Of a DNA stretch of 63,259 nucleotides, positions 25,812-34,599 are shown one piece after another. Each line of letters opens with the position of its first letter. Positions within the stretch are counted from its first letter, which is position 1. The stretch comes from Deltaproteobacteria bacterium (GTDB lineage: Bacteria; Desulfobacterota; Desulfobacteria; Desulfobacterales; UBA5852): positions 1 through 63,259 of the forward strand of contig JAHLLS010000031.1 of NCBI GenBank assembly GCA_020444045.1, written 5' to 3'. Under the pieces are notes generated by a model, which was not told where the DNA came from, did no database searches, and saw only the letters and a program-made list of their open reading frames with translations. A program made the translations under genes and the position numbers.

Positions 25812-27914
25812 TTAATGCCTCGCCATACGAAACATCCGATCGATAAATTTAAAATACTTATCCGAATGCCGGGTATTCAGAATCCATAAATTATATATTT
25901 TTTCTATCCGGATGCCTATCTTTTCAACTGCCTCTAAGGGATACAACAATACCGGCATATCAATACGAAGTTGATAATCCCGGAAAAGCCGCCGTAATGC
26001 ATTTTCAATAATGGCCCGGTCGATTTGGTGATGGTCGATAATGAGCACTTTTACACAATTGGTAAGATCCGAAAGGTTCAAACCGATATTGGATCGGTGA
26101 ATAATGAGACACCCGAAAAGGCGACCACTTCTCCGCAATGCCAACACGACGCGCTCTTTGGCGAAACCGTGCTGTCGATACTCATCGATCAGTTCTTGCG
26201 AATTGAATGTTTGCGGTTCCAGATCGAGACAATCCAGCATCAAACCACCGGAGTAATGCTGGTACCAGTGCGATAGCTCCTGGATATCCGATGCGTCACA
26301 CTCGGACAACTCCCAGTCCGGCGGTAATACTTCGAAAACTTCCGTATCGCCGGTCAGATGGCAATAAGCGAACTCATCAATCGAACACCCTTGCTGATCT
26401 TTCGCATAGCGGTTGAAACCACCGAAAACGCTGTTGGGAAAGTGATTTTCAGGCCTGAAATAACACATCAGATACTTCATGTGCATCGAGTATAAACGAT
26501 GGGAATCATACGTGAAGCAGCCGATTTGGTTCAGTACGGTAAGGCCGGCGCGTACCATGGACCGCTTGCGGGCGGCATGGTGGTGAATTAACCAGGCATT
26601 GTCGTAAAGTCGAACCATGGCCATATGCGCTAAAATGCGCCCCTTGTTCTGATAAATGAAGTGCCGGGCGATGGTTGGGTTTTGGGTATAGAGTTTCCAG
26701 TACGTTTCCTTGATTTTTTCTTTGTTGGCCTGGATATAGGCATATTTTTTAGGGTAGATGAATCCCGTTTCAAAAAAGAAATCCCACAGGGCATCCATTT
26801 CAACACGCGTGTTGATGTAGGAATTCTTGTTGTCGGCCTGATGCAACAGCGACAGCAGTTTTAAATGTTCGTTGCTATCCATATCGATAATCGCCAGGCC
26901 GTTGATAATTTCACAGGCGTCCCCTTCACAGTCCGACAAGTTGCGATAGAGAACCTGGGCCTTGAACCGTATGGTCAGGCTGTCGGCAAAAATCAGTTCG
27001 ACATTCGGCAGCATCATACCGGGAAGCAGCAATGAACTGCCAACCCCTTCAACCACCGAAATACCCGATCCGGAAATATCTGAAACCTTCAAATTGACCG
27101 TCTGGCGTGTCAACGGGTGCTGGAATACAATATTGGGTGTCGGTTTGAGTTTCAGGCGTTTACTGCGGTAAGATTTCGGATTATATCGGTGAATCGGGGC
27201 CGCTTGCGGTTCGAGAACGAATCGTCGCCGTTGTCGGCCGCCATCGTGTTTCAGGATTTTAAAATCACCGGAATAAATAAGGTCTCCCCCGTTATAGACG
27301 ATCAAGTTCAGGGGCTGCGCAGAATCAATACACTGAAATGTCTGCGGTGGATTTATTTCAAGGTCGACAAGAAAAGAGCCCGTGCTGAACTCAACCAGAA
27401 CGCCTTGAAACAACATGCTGTTTTGAATGACTTGAACGGGTACACTATCGCAAACGATGCGGGTTTCACGACGATTCTTGATTTCCCAGCACCGCTCCGG
27501 CAGTTCAACTTCCAATCCAACCGCATCCATCCTTATGATATGAGGCTCAACCATGAGTGCCGTAGCGCCATCATCCACATAAAAAGATGTAAATTCATAA
27601 TTGTCCACCAGGCGTGTAATGGCTTCCGGTTCGAACCACACGCATTCCAGGCGGTTGTCACAACATGGCAGCGGACGCGCTTTAGCGGTCAATGTACGTT
27701 CAAAACGCCGATGTGACATGACGACCTGAATGGTACCGTTCTGAAAATTGATATAATTGAGCTTGTTGATGAGGTAGTCCATTTTGAGCGAGGACTGTTG
27801 GGCAGCAACCGATTCGGTTGAATCGGTGGTGTGTATTGGATTTGCGTTACTGCTGGCGGAGGTCATTTCCGTTTCAGGCGCATGGGACTCATTTTGGCGA
27901 TAGGCCCTCTCCAT
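25812..27914 (-). CDS. PilZ-domain protein with C-terminal acyltransferase-like (FeeM/GNAT) domain
   Basis: The 700-residue protein starts with a Ser/Thr-rich leader. A YcgR-like region contains NRRETRIV. A second PilZ-like domain contains DISGSGISV, matching the D/NxSxxG signature for c-di-GMP, but its arginine motif is shortened to RSKR. The C-terminal 300 residues resemble N-acyl amino acid synthase or GNAT-fold proteins, with RVVLALRRSGRLFGCLIIHRS as the core strand pair (moderate support only). It is presumably a c-di-GMP effector that modifies a small molecule or protein. It precedes the HD-GYP gene by 2 bp. AAAGGTTG lies before the ATG. No membrane segment is seen. Confidence 0.72.
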   Translation of the reverse strand: MERAYRQNESHAPETEMTSASSNANPIHTTDSTESVAAQQSSLKMDYLINKLNYINFQNGTIQVVMSHRRFERTLTAKARPLPCCDNRLECVWFEPEAITRLVDNYEFTSFYVDDGATALMVEPHIIRMDAVGLEVELPERCWEIKNRRETRIVCDSVPVQVIQNSMLFQGVLVEFSTGSFLVDLEINPPQTFQCIDSAQPLNLIVYNGGDLIYSGDFKILKHDGGRQRRRFVLEPQAAPIHRYNPKSYRSKRLKLKPTPNIVFQHPLTRQTVNLKVSDISGSGISVVEGVGSSLLLPGMMLPNVELIFADSLTIRFKAQVLYRNLSDCEGDACEIINGLAIIDMDSNEHLKLLSLLHQADNKNSYINTRVEMDALWDFFFETGFIYPKKYAYIQANKEKIKETYWKLYTQNPTIARHFIYQNKGRILAHMAMVRLYDNAWLIHHHAARKRSMVRAGLTVLNQIGCFTYDSHRLYSMHMKYLMCYFRPENHFPNSVFGGFNRYAKDQQGCSIDEFAYCHLTGDTEVFEVLPPDWELSECDASDIQELSHWYQHYSGGLMLDCLDLEPQTFNSQELIDEYRQHGFAKERVVLALRRSGRLFGCLIIHRSNIGLNLSDLTNCVKVLIIDHHQIDRAIIENALRRLFRDYQLRIDMPVLLYPLEAVEKIGIRIEKIYNLWILNTRHSDKYFKFIDRMFRMARH

Positions 27915-28277
27915 TCGTTACAACCTTTCATCCGTGGACTAAATCAGTCAATAGAAGCCATCATGTGCCATCGCAAAAGGACCAAGGTCCGTCGAACGGT
28001 TATAATCCCGCCCAATAGCTGACAAAAATAGCACATAAGATATTGGAGTTCAACTATAGCGAGCCGTGACATATTGATTTTTATACAGAAAACAACAGTT
28101 CCATCCTCTCGAATCGTATCTGTAGTATTTTTGCGAAACACCCGACACAAGATATTGTAAAGTAAGAAAAAATATCCATAGTAAAAAATTTTGCTATTTT
28201 TCTTGGATTGGGCGGGAACAAGGTCGGGTATGGTGGATGTGGCGAACAGACCTAACACAAGATAGGGCGGGGTTCCT
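27915..28277. other. A+T-rich intergenic region upstream of the c-di-GMP module
   Basis: These 363 bp are markedly A+T-rich compared with the flanks. They must contain the promoter of the PilZ/HD-GYP operon (minus strand); a TATAAC near 27998-28003 is a candidate -10 but lacks a well-placed -35. An 11-bp sequence tcccgcccaat at 28006 recurs inverted at 28207. A GTG-started frame of 104 codons on the minus strand (27944-28258) has no Shine-Dalgarno sequence or recognisable motif, and I do not call it. Confidence 0.4.
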
Positions 28278-29084
28278 TTACAGCGTCAGCACCGGTCCTG
28301 AGCTGTCCTGTAAGGCAACCGTGATATCCGCAACACTGCTGCCAATCGCCTGCTTTACGATCTTTAGAGCCTGGTCCGAAGTGTTGTTGGTTTCGCTGAG
28401 ATGCCCCAGAATGACATGCTTCAGGTCGGCATGCATCACCGTGCGCAACAAGGCCTCGGCCGCCTCATTGGAGAGATGCCCGTTGCGCCCTCTTATTCGT
28501 TGCTTCAAGGGCCATGGATACGGCCCGTTAATGAGCATTTCCATGTCATGATTCGCTTCAATGACAAGACAATGACAGGCCTTTAAATGCTGTTCCACCA
28601 GTGCCGTTGCAATACCGAGATCCGTTGCAATACCGATCCGGCTGCCATTCATGCTGATCGTAAATCCGACGGGGTCGACGGCATCATGGGAAACATGGAA
28701 GGGATGGATCGTAAACGGCGGAATCCTAAATACTTTCCCAGGATGGAAGTGGCAGGTGCGTGGGAGTTTCCCTATCACGGGAAGGGCCGCGGATTCCGTT
28801 TCTCCGGACATGTAGACCGGCAATCCATAGCGGCGCGCCAGCACACCCACGCCTCGAATGTGGTCGGCATGTTCATGTGAGACCACAATGGCCAGAAGGT
28901 TGCCCGGCGACAAATCGCGTTGACGCATGCGCCGCTCAATTTCACGACCGCTCAATCCGGCATCCACAAGGAGCGATCTATCACCTGCCGCTATATGGAT
29001 ACAGTTGCCCTTGCTGCCGCTGGCCAGCATGCACAAAGAAACGTCTAAATTGCCTTTATCGTTATCCGTGGAAGTGTGACACAT
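28278..29084 (-). CDS. MBL-fold metallo-hydrolase (YycJ/WalJ-like)
   Basis: The 268-residue metallo-beta-lactamase-fold hydrolase has the motif SHEHADHIRGVG (HxHxDH) near residue 70. Further metal ligands are in FHVSHDAVDPVGF and VILGHLSETNN. The start CMLASGSKGNCIHI matches the WalJ/YycJ group, proposed to act on DNA or RNA ends. It is the last gene of the pnp-M16-dut run. The ATG at 29084 has only a weak Shine-Dalgarno sequence, and the first dozen residues may not be translated. Confidence 0.85.
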   Translation of the reverse strand: MCHTSTDNDKGNLDVSLCMLASGSKGNCIHIAAGDRSLLVDAGLSGREIERRMRQRDLSPGNLLAIVVSHEHADHIRGVGVLARRYGLPVYMSGETESAALPVIGKLPRTCHFHPGKVFRIPPFTIHPFHVSHDAVDPVGFTISMNGSRIGIATDLGIATALVEQHLKACHCLVIEANHDMEMLINGPYPWPLKQRIRGRNGHLSNEAAEALLRTVMHADLKHVILGHLSETNNTSDQALKIVKQAIGSSVADITVALQDSSGPVLTL

Positions 29085-29204
29085 GCCAATATCCAGGGTA
29101 TAAAAGCGATACCTGTTTCACAATGCGTATGAACTGGGACGGGGAAACCGGCGGCATAACGTCACCACACCCAGCGATCAAGAAGAGGGATACACATTAT
29201 GCCG

Positions 29205-29675
29205 CTATTCGCGAAGCCCTGTATGTCCGAAGCCGCCCTTATCGCGCACCGTGGATGACAAATCCTCCACCACGGATAGCTGGACCCGACAGACGCGTTG
29301 AATCACCATCTGGGCGATTCGGTCAGCGCGTTGAATGGTGACCGGTCGATCCCCTAAATTAATAAGGGCTATTTTCACTTCACCGCGATAGTCGGCATCG
29401 ATCGTTCCGGGAGAATTGATGAGTCCAACCCCGTGTTTTACGGCCAAACCGCTCCGGGGGCGGATTTGGGCCTCGTAACCGTCCGGCAGTGCCATCGCAA
29501 ACCCCGTCGGGACAAGCGCGATGGCGCCTACTTCCAACCGTAAAGGTTGCTCAACCGCCGCACAAACATCCATGCCGGACGCCTGTGGCGTCATATAGCG
29601 CGGCAGCGGAAGGTCAGCATCGACATCAGGCCGCAATCGAAGAAACGACAAGATGATAGGAGAATCATTGCCCAT
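29205..29675 (-). CDS. dut: dUTP diphosphatase
   Basis: This is a trimeric dUTPase of 156 residues, which hydrolyses dUTP to dUMP and PPi. The five family motifs are present: AASGMDVCA-like (QASGMDVCAA), RPRSGLAVK, GLINSPGTIDADYRGE, RADRIAQMVI, and the C-terminal GGFGHTG. Length and order are standard. It begins 16 bp after the M16 peptidase stop and is followed by the MBL hydrolase 120 bp later. The Shine-Dalgarno sequence is weak at the ATG (29675). A Cys replaces the common Leu in motif 1, which is not catalytic. Confidence 0.95.
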   Translation of the reverse strand: MGNDSPIILSFLRLRPDVDADLPLPRYMTPQASGMDVCAAVEQPLRLEVGAIALVPTGFAMALPDGYEAQIRPRSGLAVKHGVGLINSPGTIDADYRGEVKIALINLGDRPVTIQRADRIAQMVIQRVCRVQLSVVEDLSSTVRDKGGFGHTGLRE

Positions 29676-29691
29676 GCAGTTTCAATCCCAG

Positions 29692-30960
29692 CTAAATCAT
29701 TCGGATCGCATCTTGAAATGGGCCAACGCCCGAAAGGGGGCCCAGCACCGTTAGCACCAGTTTATCGTCTTGAAAAAGTGTGGCGGCAAGTGTCTGTATT
29801 TCTTCAGCCGTCACCATTTCAATATGATCCACAACCTCTTCCAAGGGAATGTATCGGCCAAAATTGATTTCACCCTGCGCCAGCCGGACCATTTGATTAT
29901 CCGTACTTTCACTGGCCAACAGCATATTCCCCTTGGTAAATTCCTTGGCATCTTGCAGTTCTCCCGGCAGTACCGGACACGTTTTCAATTTGCCCATGGT
30001 GTCCGCCACTAGCGCCGTCACCTCAACGGCCCGCGAGGGTTCGACACCGGCATAAACACCAAACATGCCGGTATCTTCATAGGATATCAAGTAGGAATAT
30101 ACCGAATAGGCAAGGCCTCTTTTTTCTCTGATTTCCTGGAACAGCCGGGAACTCATATTACCGCCCAGAATGGAATTCATCAGAGAAAAAGCAAAACGGC
30201 TCGGGTCGGTGGCCGCAAGTCCAGGGGCCGAAAGACAGATATGGACTTGTTCGAGCTTGCGATGGCAGACATCGACATAGGCGCGGCGTTCCGGTGTTGA
30301 TCGCTGGGGGAAACCATTGCCGGGCTGAATCGTTTCAAACGCCGGCGCGATCCGGTCAACCAATACCTGATGATCCACTTTGCCGGCCGCGGCAATAAGA
30401 ATGCGATCCGGCTGGTAGCAACGCTGGAAAAAATCACGAACCGCCGTGGCGTCAAAGCGCAGGATATTTTCCGGAGACCCCAGAATGGATCGGCCCAAAG
30501 GATTATCCCCCCAGTAATTCTTACCCGAGAGGATATGGATATACTCCTCGGGGTTATCCTCCACCATACCGATCTCTTGGAGAATAACAGGGCGCTCCCG
30601 TTCGACTTCACTGGCGTCAAAAACCGAATTTAAAAAGATATCGGTGAGGATATCGACCATGGTGCCCAGGTGGGTTTCCAGCACCCGCGCGTGGTAACAG
30701 GTGCTTTCCATGGCCGTGAAGGCATTGGTCTGCCCCCCGATGGCATCAAATTCTTTGGCAATTTGGTATGCGGTCCGCTGCCGTGTCCCTTTGAAGATCA
30801 TGTGCTCAATGAGGTGGGACAGCCCGTTTTCTTCCGGGCTTTCATCACGTGCCCCCACATTCACCCACACCCCCATCGACACGGAGCGGACATACGGCAT
30901 ATGCTTGGTCAGAATCGTAATGCCGTTGGATAGGACGGTTTTATTGACGTCCTGAGTCAT
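29692..30960 (-). CDS. M16-family zinc peptidase (pitrilysin/processing-peptidase-like)
   Basis: The 422-residue single-lobe M16 peptidase has the inverted zinc motif HLIEHMIFKGT (HxxEH) near residue 49 and the third ligand Glu in the region VERERPVILQEIGM. It lacks a signal peptide. In many bacteria it follows pnp, as here, and its substrate is not defined. It overlaps the 3' end of pnp by 20 bases. AAGGA precedes the ATG at 30960; the preceding in-frame GTG (30963) is less likely. Confidence 0.92.
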   Translation of the reverse strand: MTQDVNKTVLSNGITILTKHMPYVRSVSMGVWVNVGARDESPEENGLSHLIEHMIFKGTRQRTAYQIAKEFDAIGGQTNAFTAMESTCYHARVLETHLGTMVDILTDIFLNSVFDASEVERERPVILQEIGMVEDNPEEYIHILSGKNYWGDNPLGRSILGSPENILRFDATAVRDFFQRCYQPDRILIAAAGKVDHQVLVDRIAPAFETIQPGNGFPQRSTPERRAYVDVCHRKLEQVHICLSAPGLAATDPSRFAFSLMNSILGGNMSSRLFQEIREKRGLAYSVYSYLISYEDTGMFGVYAGVEPSRAVEVTALVADTMGKLKTCPVLPGELQDAKEFTKGNMLLASESTDNQMVRLAQGEINFGRYIPLEEVVDHIEMVTAEEIQTLAATLFQDDKLVLTVLGPLSGVGPFQDAIRMI

Positions 30961-33052
30961 CACTGCGCCGTCCTTCTTCCTCGAGGATCGCTTTATGACT
31001 CAGGCGAATCTTGCCGTCACGATTGATTTCAAGAACCTTGACCCGCAGCGTATCGCCTTCCTTCACGATGTCCGAAACATTGGACACACGATGGGTCGCC
31101 AATTGGGAGATGTGACAAAGTCCGTCCGTGCCAGGCATGATCTGGACAAACGCTCCGAAATCCATGATGCGCACAACGGTGCCGTCGTAAATCTTGCCGA
31201 CCTCGGGCTCCATGGTAATGTCACTGACCATCTTTAAAGCGGCTTCACCTTCTTCTTTCGAAACAGCGGCAATCTTCACCAAGCCGGAATCGTCGACTTC
31301 AACCCGCGTATTGGTTTCCGATTGGATCATGCGGATCATCTTGCCACCGGGGCCAATGATTTCTCTAATTTTATCCGGTTTGATTTGAACGGTTAAAATT
31401 GCTGGCGCATAGGGAGAGATATTCTTGCGCGGGGTGTTGATGGCGTCGTTCATTTTAGACAAAATATGAAGCCGCCCCTGGCGGGCCTGCTCCAGCGCTT
31501 TCCCTAAAATTTCCTTGGGAAGCTCATGAATCTTGATATCCATTTGCAATGCGGTGATGCCGTCACTTGTACCCGCGACCTTAAAATCCATATCGCCGGT
31601 ATGGTCTTCATCGCCCAGAATATCGGACAAGACGACAACGTTATCGTCGTCTTTGACAAGCCCCATGGCAATGCCGGCCACGGGGGCCTTGATCGGAACA
31701 CCGCCATCCATCAAAGCCATGATGCCGGAACACACCGTTCCCATCGAAGAGGAGCCATTGGATTCCAGAACTTCGGATACCAGGCGGATCGTGTAATCGA
31801 AATCTTCCTTGTCCGGCAATACTTTCTCGATTGCCCGAGTGGAAAGACCGCCATGCCCGATATCCCGACGGCTGGGGCCACCGATTCGCCGTGTTTCACC
31901 GACGGAATACGGTGGGAAGTTGTAGTGCAGCATGAACGGGCGAAATTCCTCGCCACTGAGGGTTTCGACCCGTTGCTCATCCTGACCGGACCCGAGGGTC
32001 AACACCCCTAGAACCTGGGTTTCACCCCGGGTAAACAGGGCACTCCCATGGGGACGAGGCAGCAGCCCGACCTCACAGGTGATGGGTCGGATTTCATCAA
32101 AACGACGGTTGTCGATCCGACGCCCTTCCTTGAGAATGAGATTTCGGCAAACCGTCTTCTGCAGATCGTCAAAAATCGCATAGACCTCATCCCGGCGGTC
32201 GGCATAATCCTCGCCCAACGATTCAAAAATCTCTTTTTTGGTGTCACGAAGGGCCTTGTTGCGCTCAACCTTGGCCGGGGTGACCACTGCCGCGCGGAAA
32301 GGTTCGGTTGCCTTCTCCTCGATAAGACGCACCAAGTCCTGATCTTTTTCAGGCGGCATAAAGGTTCGTTTCGGCACGCCACACGCCTCTTTCAATTCCA
32401 GCTGCAGGTCGATGATGGGCTGAATCGCCTTGTGGCCTAAATAGATGGCCTCCAGCATGTCCGCCTCGCTGACGATATCGGAACCGCCCTCAACCATTAC
32501 AACCCCGGTGCGCGACCCCGCCACGATGATGTTGATGTCGCAATTATCACAATCACAAAGCGGCGGATTGACAATGAGTTCACCATTTATCCGCCCGACG
32601 CGAACGCTGGCGATCGGACCGGCAAACGGGATATCCGACAGCTCAAGCGCTGCCGAGGCCCCGATCATTGCCAGGACGTCTGGATCGTTTTCCCTGTCCA
32701 TGGACAACACCGTGGCAATGACCTGTGTTTCATAACGGTAGCCTTTGGGAAAGAGAGGACGGATGGGGCGATCGATCAACCGCGCCGTCAGCGTCTCCTT
32801 TTCGCTGGGCCGCCCGATTTCCCGGCGGAAATAATTGCCGGGAATTCGCCCGGCCGCATAAATCTTCTCTTGATATTCTACCGTGAGCGGCAAAAAATCG
32901 CCCGGTCGTTCATCCTTTGCGGAAACAACAGTGACCAAAACCATGGTTTCCCCATATTGAACCAGAACCCCACCTGACGCCTGTTTGGCCAGTTTGCCGG
33001 TCTGGATGCTCAGGGTTCGCCCCCCGATCTCGGCTTTTAATCTCTTTTCCAT
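30941..33052 (-). CDS. pnp: polyribonucleotide nucleotidyltransferase (PNPase)
   Basis: PNPase is a trimeric 3'-5' phosphorolytic exoribonuclease of the RNA degradosome. The 703-residue protein contains the first RNase PH domain (AKDERPGDFLPLTVEYQEK), an alpha-helical linker, the catalytic second RNase PH domain (FPPYSVGE, LDILGDEDHTGDMDFKVAG-like region), a KH domain (IREIIGPGGKMIR) and a C-terminal S1 domain (DGTVVRIMDFGAFVQIMPG). GCAGGAGG lies just before the ATG. A 227-bp spacer with a stem structure separates it from rpsO, as in many bacteria where pnp is autoregulated. Confidence 0.97.
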   Translation of the reverse strand: MEKRLKAEIGGRTLSIQTGKLAKQASGGVLVQYGETMVLVTVVSAKDERPGDFLPLTVEYQEKIYAAGRIPGNYFRREIGRPSEKETLTARLIDRPIRPLFPKGYRYETQVIATVLSMDRENDPDVLAMIGASAALELSDIPFAGPIASVRVGRINGELIVNPPLCDCDNCDINIIVAGSRTGVVMVEGGSDIVSEADMLEAIYLGHKAIQPIIDLQLELKEACGVPKRTFMPPEKDQDLVRLIEEKATEPFRAAVVTPAKVERNKALRDTKKEIFESLGEDYADRRDEVYAIFDDLQKTVCRNLILKEGRRIDNRRFDEIRPITCEVGLLPRPHGSALFTRGETQVLGVLTLGSGQDEQRVETLSGEEFRPFMLHYNFPPYSVGETRRIGGPSRRDIGHGGLSTRAIEKVLPDKEDFDYTIRLVSEVLESNGSSSMGTVCSGIMALMDGGVPIKAPVAGIAMGLVKDDDNVVVLSDILGDEDHTGDMDFKVAGTSDGITALQMDIKIHELPKEILGKALEQARQGRLHILSKMNDAINTPRKNISPYAPAILTVQIKPDKIREIIGPGGKMIRMIQSETNTRVEVDDSGLVKIAAVSKEEGEAALKMVSDITMEPEVGKIYDGTVVRIMDFGAFVQIMPGTDGLCHISQLATHRVSNVSDIVKEGDTLRVKVLEINRDGKIRLSHKAILEEEGRRSDDSGRQ

Positions 33053-33065
33053 TTTGCCTCCTGCA

Positions 33066-33112
33066 GATTACACATCGTGGCACCCGCTTCGCGGGGTTCC
33101 GTTGGTGTAATC
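33066..33112 (-). promoter_or_regulatory. stem-loop in the rpsO-pnp spacer, possible processing/autoregulation site
   Basis: On the minus strand, GATTACAC pairs with GTGTAATC around an inner CCCGC-GAA-GCGGG hairpin, with an internal loop between. The structure ends a few bases before the pnp Shine-Dalgarno sequence. In E. coli an RNase III-cut stem in the pnp leader starts PNPase autocontrol; function here is by analogy only. Confidence 0.5.
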
Positions 33113-33279
33113 ATGCTGGCATACGAGTGAATTCGACCCATCGCCACATGCGACAGCCTAAATCCCTCGTCATAATTAACTGCATGACATATCGACCGAT
33201 ATGGTTTCCCCCCGCAACCGCTCCAGCGGATATACCATCAGCACGCCAAGCCGTCACTGGGTGAAAACCCATCCTCGGA

Positions 33280-33549
33280 TTATCTGCGCAATCCAAGATT
33301 TTCAATAATCGACCGATAACGGTTTACATCTTTGTTTTTTACATAATTGAGCAGACGGCGACGGCGGCCGACCAGCATCAACAATCCTCTTCGAGAGTGA
33401 TGGTCCTTCTTATGAACCTTGAGATGCTCGGTGAGATAGGTAATGCGATGGGTCAACAGGGCGGTCTGAACTTCCGGTGATCCTGTATCCGAATCGTGCA
33501 GTTTATACTGCTCAATCAGCCGCTTTTTATCTTCAGTTGTAAATACCAC
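33280..33549 (-). CDS. rpsO: 30S ribosomal protein S15
   Basis: S15 is a primary 16S rRNA-binding protein of the platform. The 89-residue protein has the family sequence from TTEDKKRLIEQYKLHDSDTGS, through LLTHRITYLTEHLKVHKKDHHSRRGLL, to the end RSIIENLGLRR, of standard length. The start is GTG 33549, with GGAGG 10 bases upstream. The conventional truB-rpsO-pnp order is kept. A TATTAT -10-like box lies in the truB-rpsO spacer near 33583-33588 but has no good -35, so a separate promoter is uncertain. Confidence 0.97.
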   Translation of the reverse strand: MVFTTEDKKRLIEQYKLHDSDTGSPEVQTALLTHRITYLTEHLKVHKKDHHSRRGLLMLVGRRRRLLNYVKNKDVNRYRSIIENLGLRR

Positions 33550-33671
33550 AGTCTTTAAGCCTCCTCTTAATTAAATGATGCTCATGTATAATATGCGGCA
33601 CCCTGTGCCTTCATGCCATCCGTGATCGGATCCCAATGCTGCAGGCCTTATAAAATCGGCGGTTTTTCAGG

Positions 33672-34592
33672 CTAGATAAAAACCCCGCAATAGGCCATCT
33701 TTTCTTTTTCGGGAACTGCCGAAACGATGGCAATCAAATCCTCGTTGCAATCGAGGACCTTGTAGTAGGTGCCCTCCTCACCATTCATCATTACCGTTGC
33801 ATCACGCGGTAAATCGGTGAAATCCTTTAGATCAATAGCTCCCCCGCATCTCACTTTGGCGGTCGTTTTCCGATCCGCCCTGAGAATGGGCATGGCTTTC
33901 AAGGCCTCCGCCGGCGGGATAAGGGGTATCGGCCATACCGGGTCAGCCACACAACGTGACAAGGTTTCCAGACGGATCGCCTCGTCAATGCTAAATCCAC
34001 TGCTTACCGTCCGGCGTAATTCGCTGAGATGACCACCGCAACCCAGCCTTTCGCCGATATCCGCACAAAGCGTGCGAATATAGGTTCCCGCCGAACAGGT
34101 CACCGAGAAACGCACCGTGGGAAGCGATACAGATCGAATCTGCAGCCGTTCGATCCGAACGCTGCGGGCCTGCTTCTGGACCGGTTTACCGCTGCGTGCC
34201 AGCTTATAGAGCGCGACACCCTGATGTTTCAGCGCTGAAAAAACCGGCGGAATCTGTGCGATATCGCCGACAAATCGATCGCATACCCCTTGTAGCGCCG
34301 CTTCAACGCTTTCCGGTATCGGCCGGCGGCGGATCACCTGACCGGTGCGGTCTTGGGTATCGGTATCGATCCCCAAACGCAGTTCCGCTTCGTATTGTTT
34401 TTCGCTGCTCAAGAAAAAACGGGCCAAACGGGTCGCCTGGCTCACCAGGCAGACCAGTACACCGGTTGCAAATGGATCCAGCGTCCCGGCATGTCCGACC
34501 TTTTTGGCGCGTAAAAGCTTCTTGACCCTGCTGACAACCTGTGCCGAGGACAAGCCCGCCGGTTTATCAATGATCAGAACACCGCCCTGCAT
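33672..34592 (-). CDS. truB: tRNA pseudouridine(55) synthase
   Basis: TruB isomerises U55 in the T-loop of most tRNAs. The 306-residue protein has the motif GGVLIIDKPAGLSSAQVV at the start and the catalytic Asp in VGHAGTLDPFATGVL near residue 40, followed by LGIDTDTQDRTG and the C-terminal PUA-like region. The ATG at 34592 follows TTTGAGA and the nrnA stop (34600) by 7 bases. The frame extends to a TTG (34616) overlapping nrnA, which I consider less likely. Confidence 0.95.
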   Translation of the reverse strand: MQGGVLIIDKPAGLSSAQVVSRVKKLLRAKKVGHAGTLDPFATGVLVCLVSQATRLARFFLSSEKQYEAELRLGIDTDTQDRTGQVIRRRPIPESVEAALQGVCDRFVGDIAQIPPVFSALKHQGVALYKLARSGKPVQKQARSVRIERLQIRSVSLPTVRFSVTCSAGTYIRTLCADIGERLGCGGHLSELRRTVSSGFSIDEAIRLETLSRCVADPVWPIPLIPPAEALKAMPILRADRKTTAKVRCGGAIDLKDFTDLPRDATVMMNGEEGTYYKVLDCNEDLIAIVSAVPEKEKMAYCGVFI

Positions 34593-34599
34593 GGGGTTC

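Noticed and set aside
28006..28217. 11-bp inverted repeat tcccgcccaat / attgggcggga, 190 bp apart
   Set aside because: Short, far apart and without target duplications; not enough to call a mobile element.
27944..28258. 104-codon frame in the A+T-rich spacer upstream of the PilZ gene
   Set aside because: No Shine-Dalgarno sequence, GTG start, no motif; the spacer must hold the promoter of the operon.
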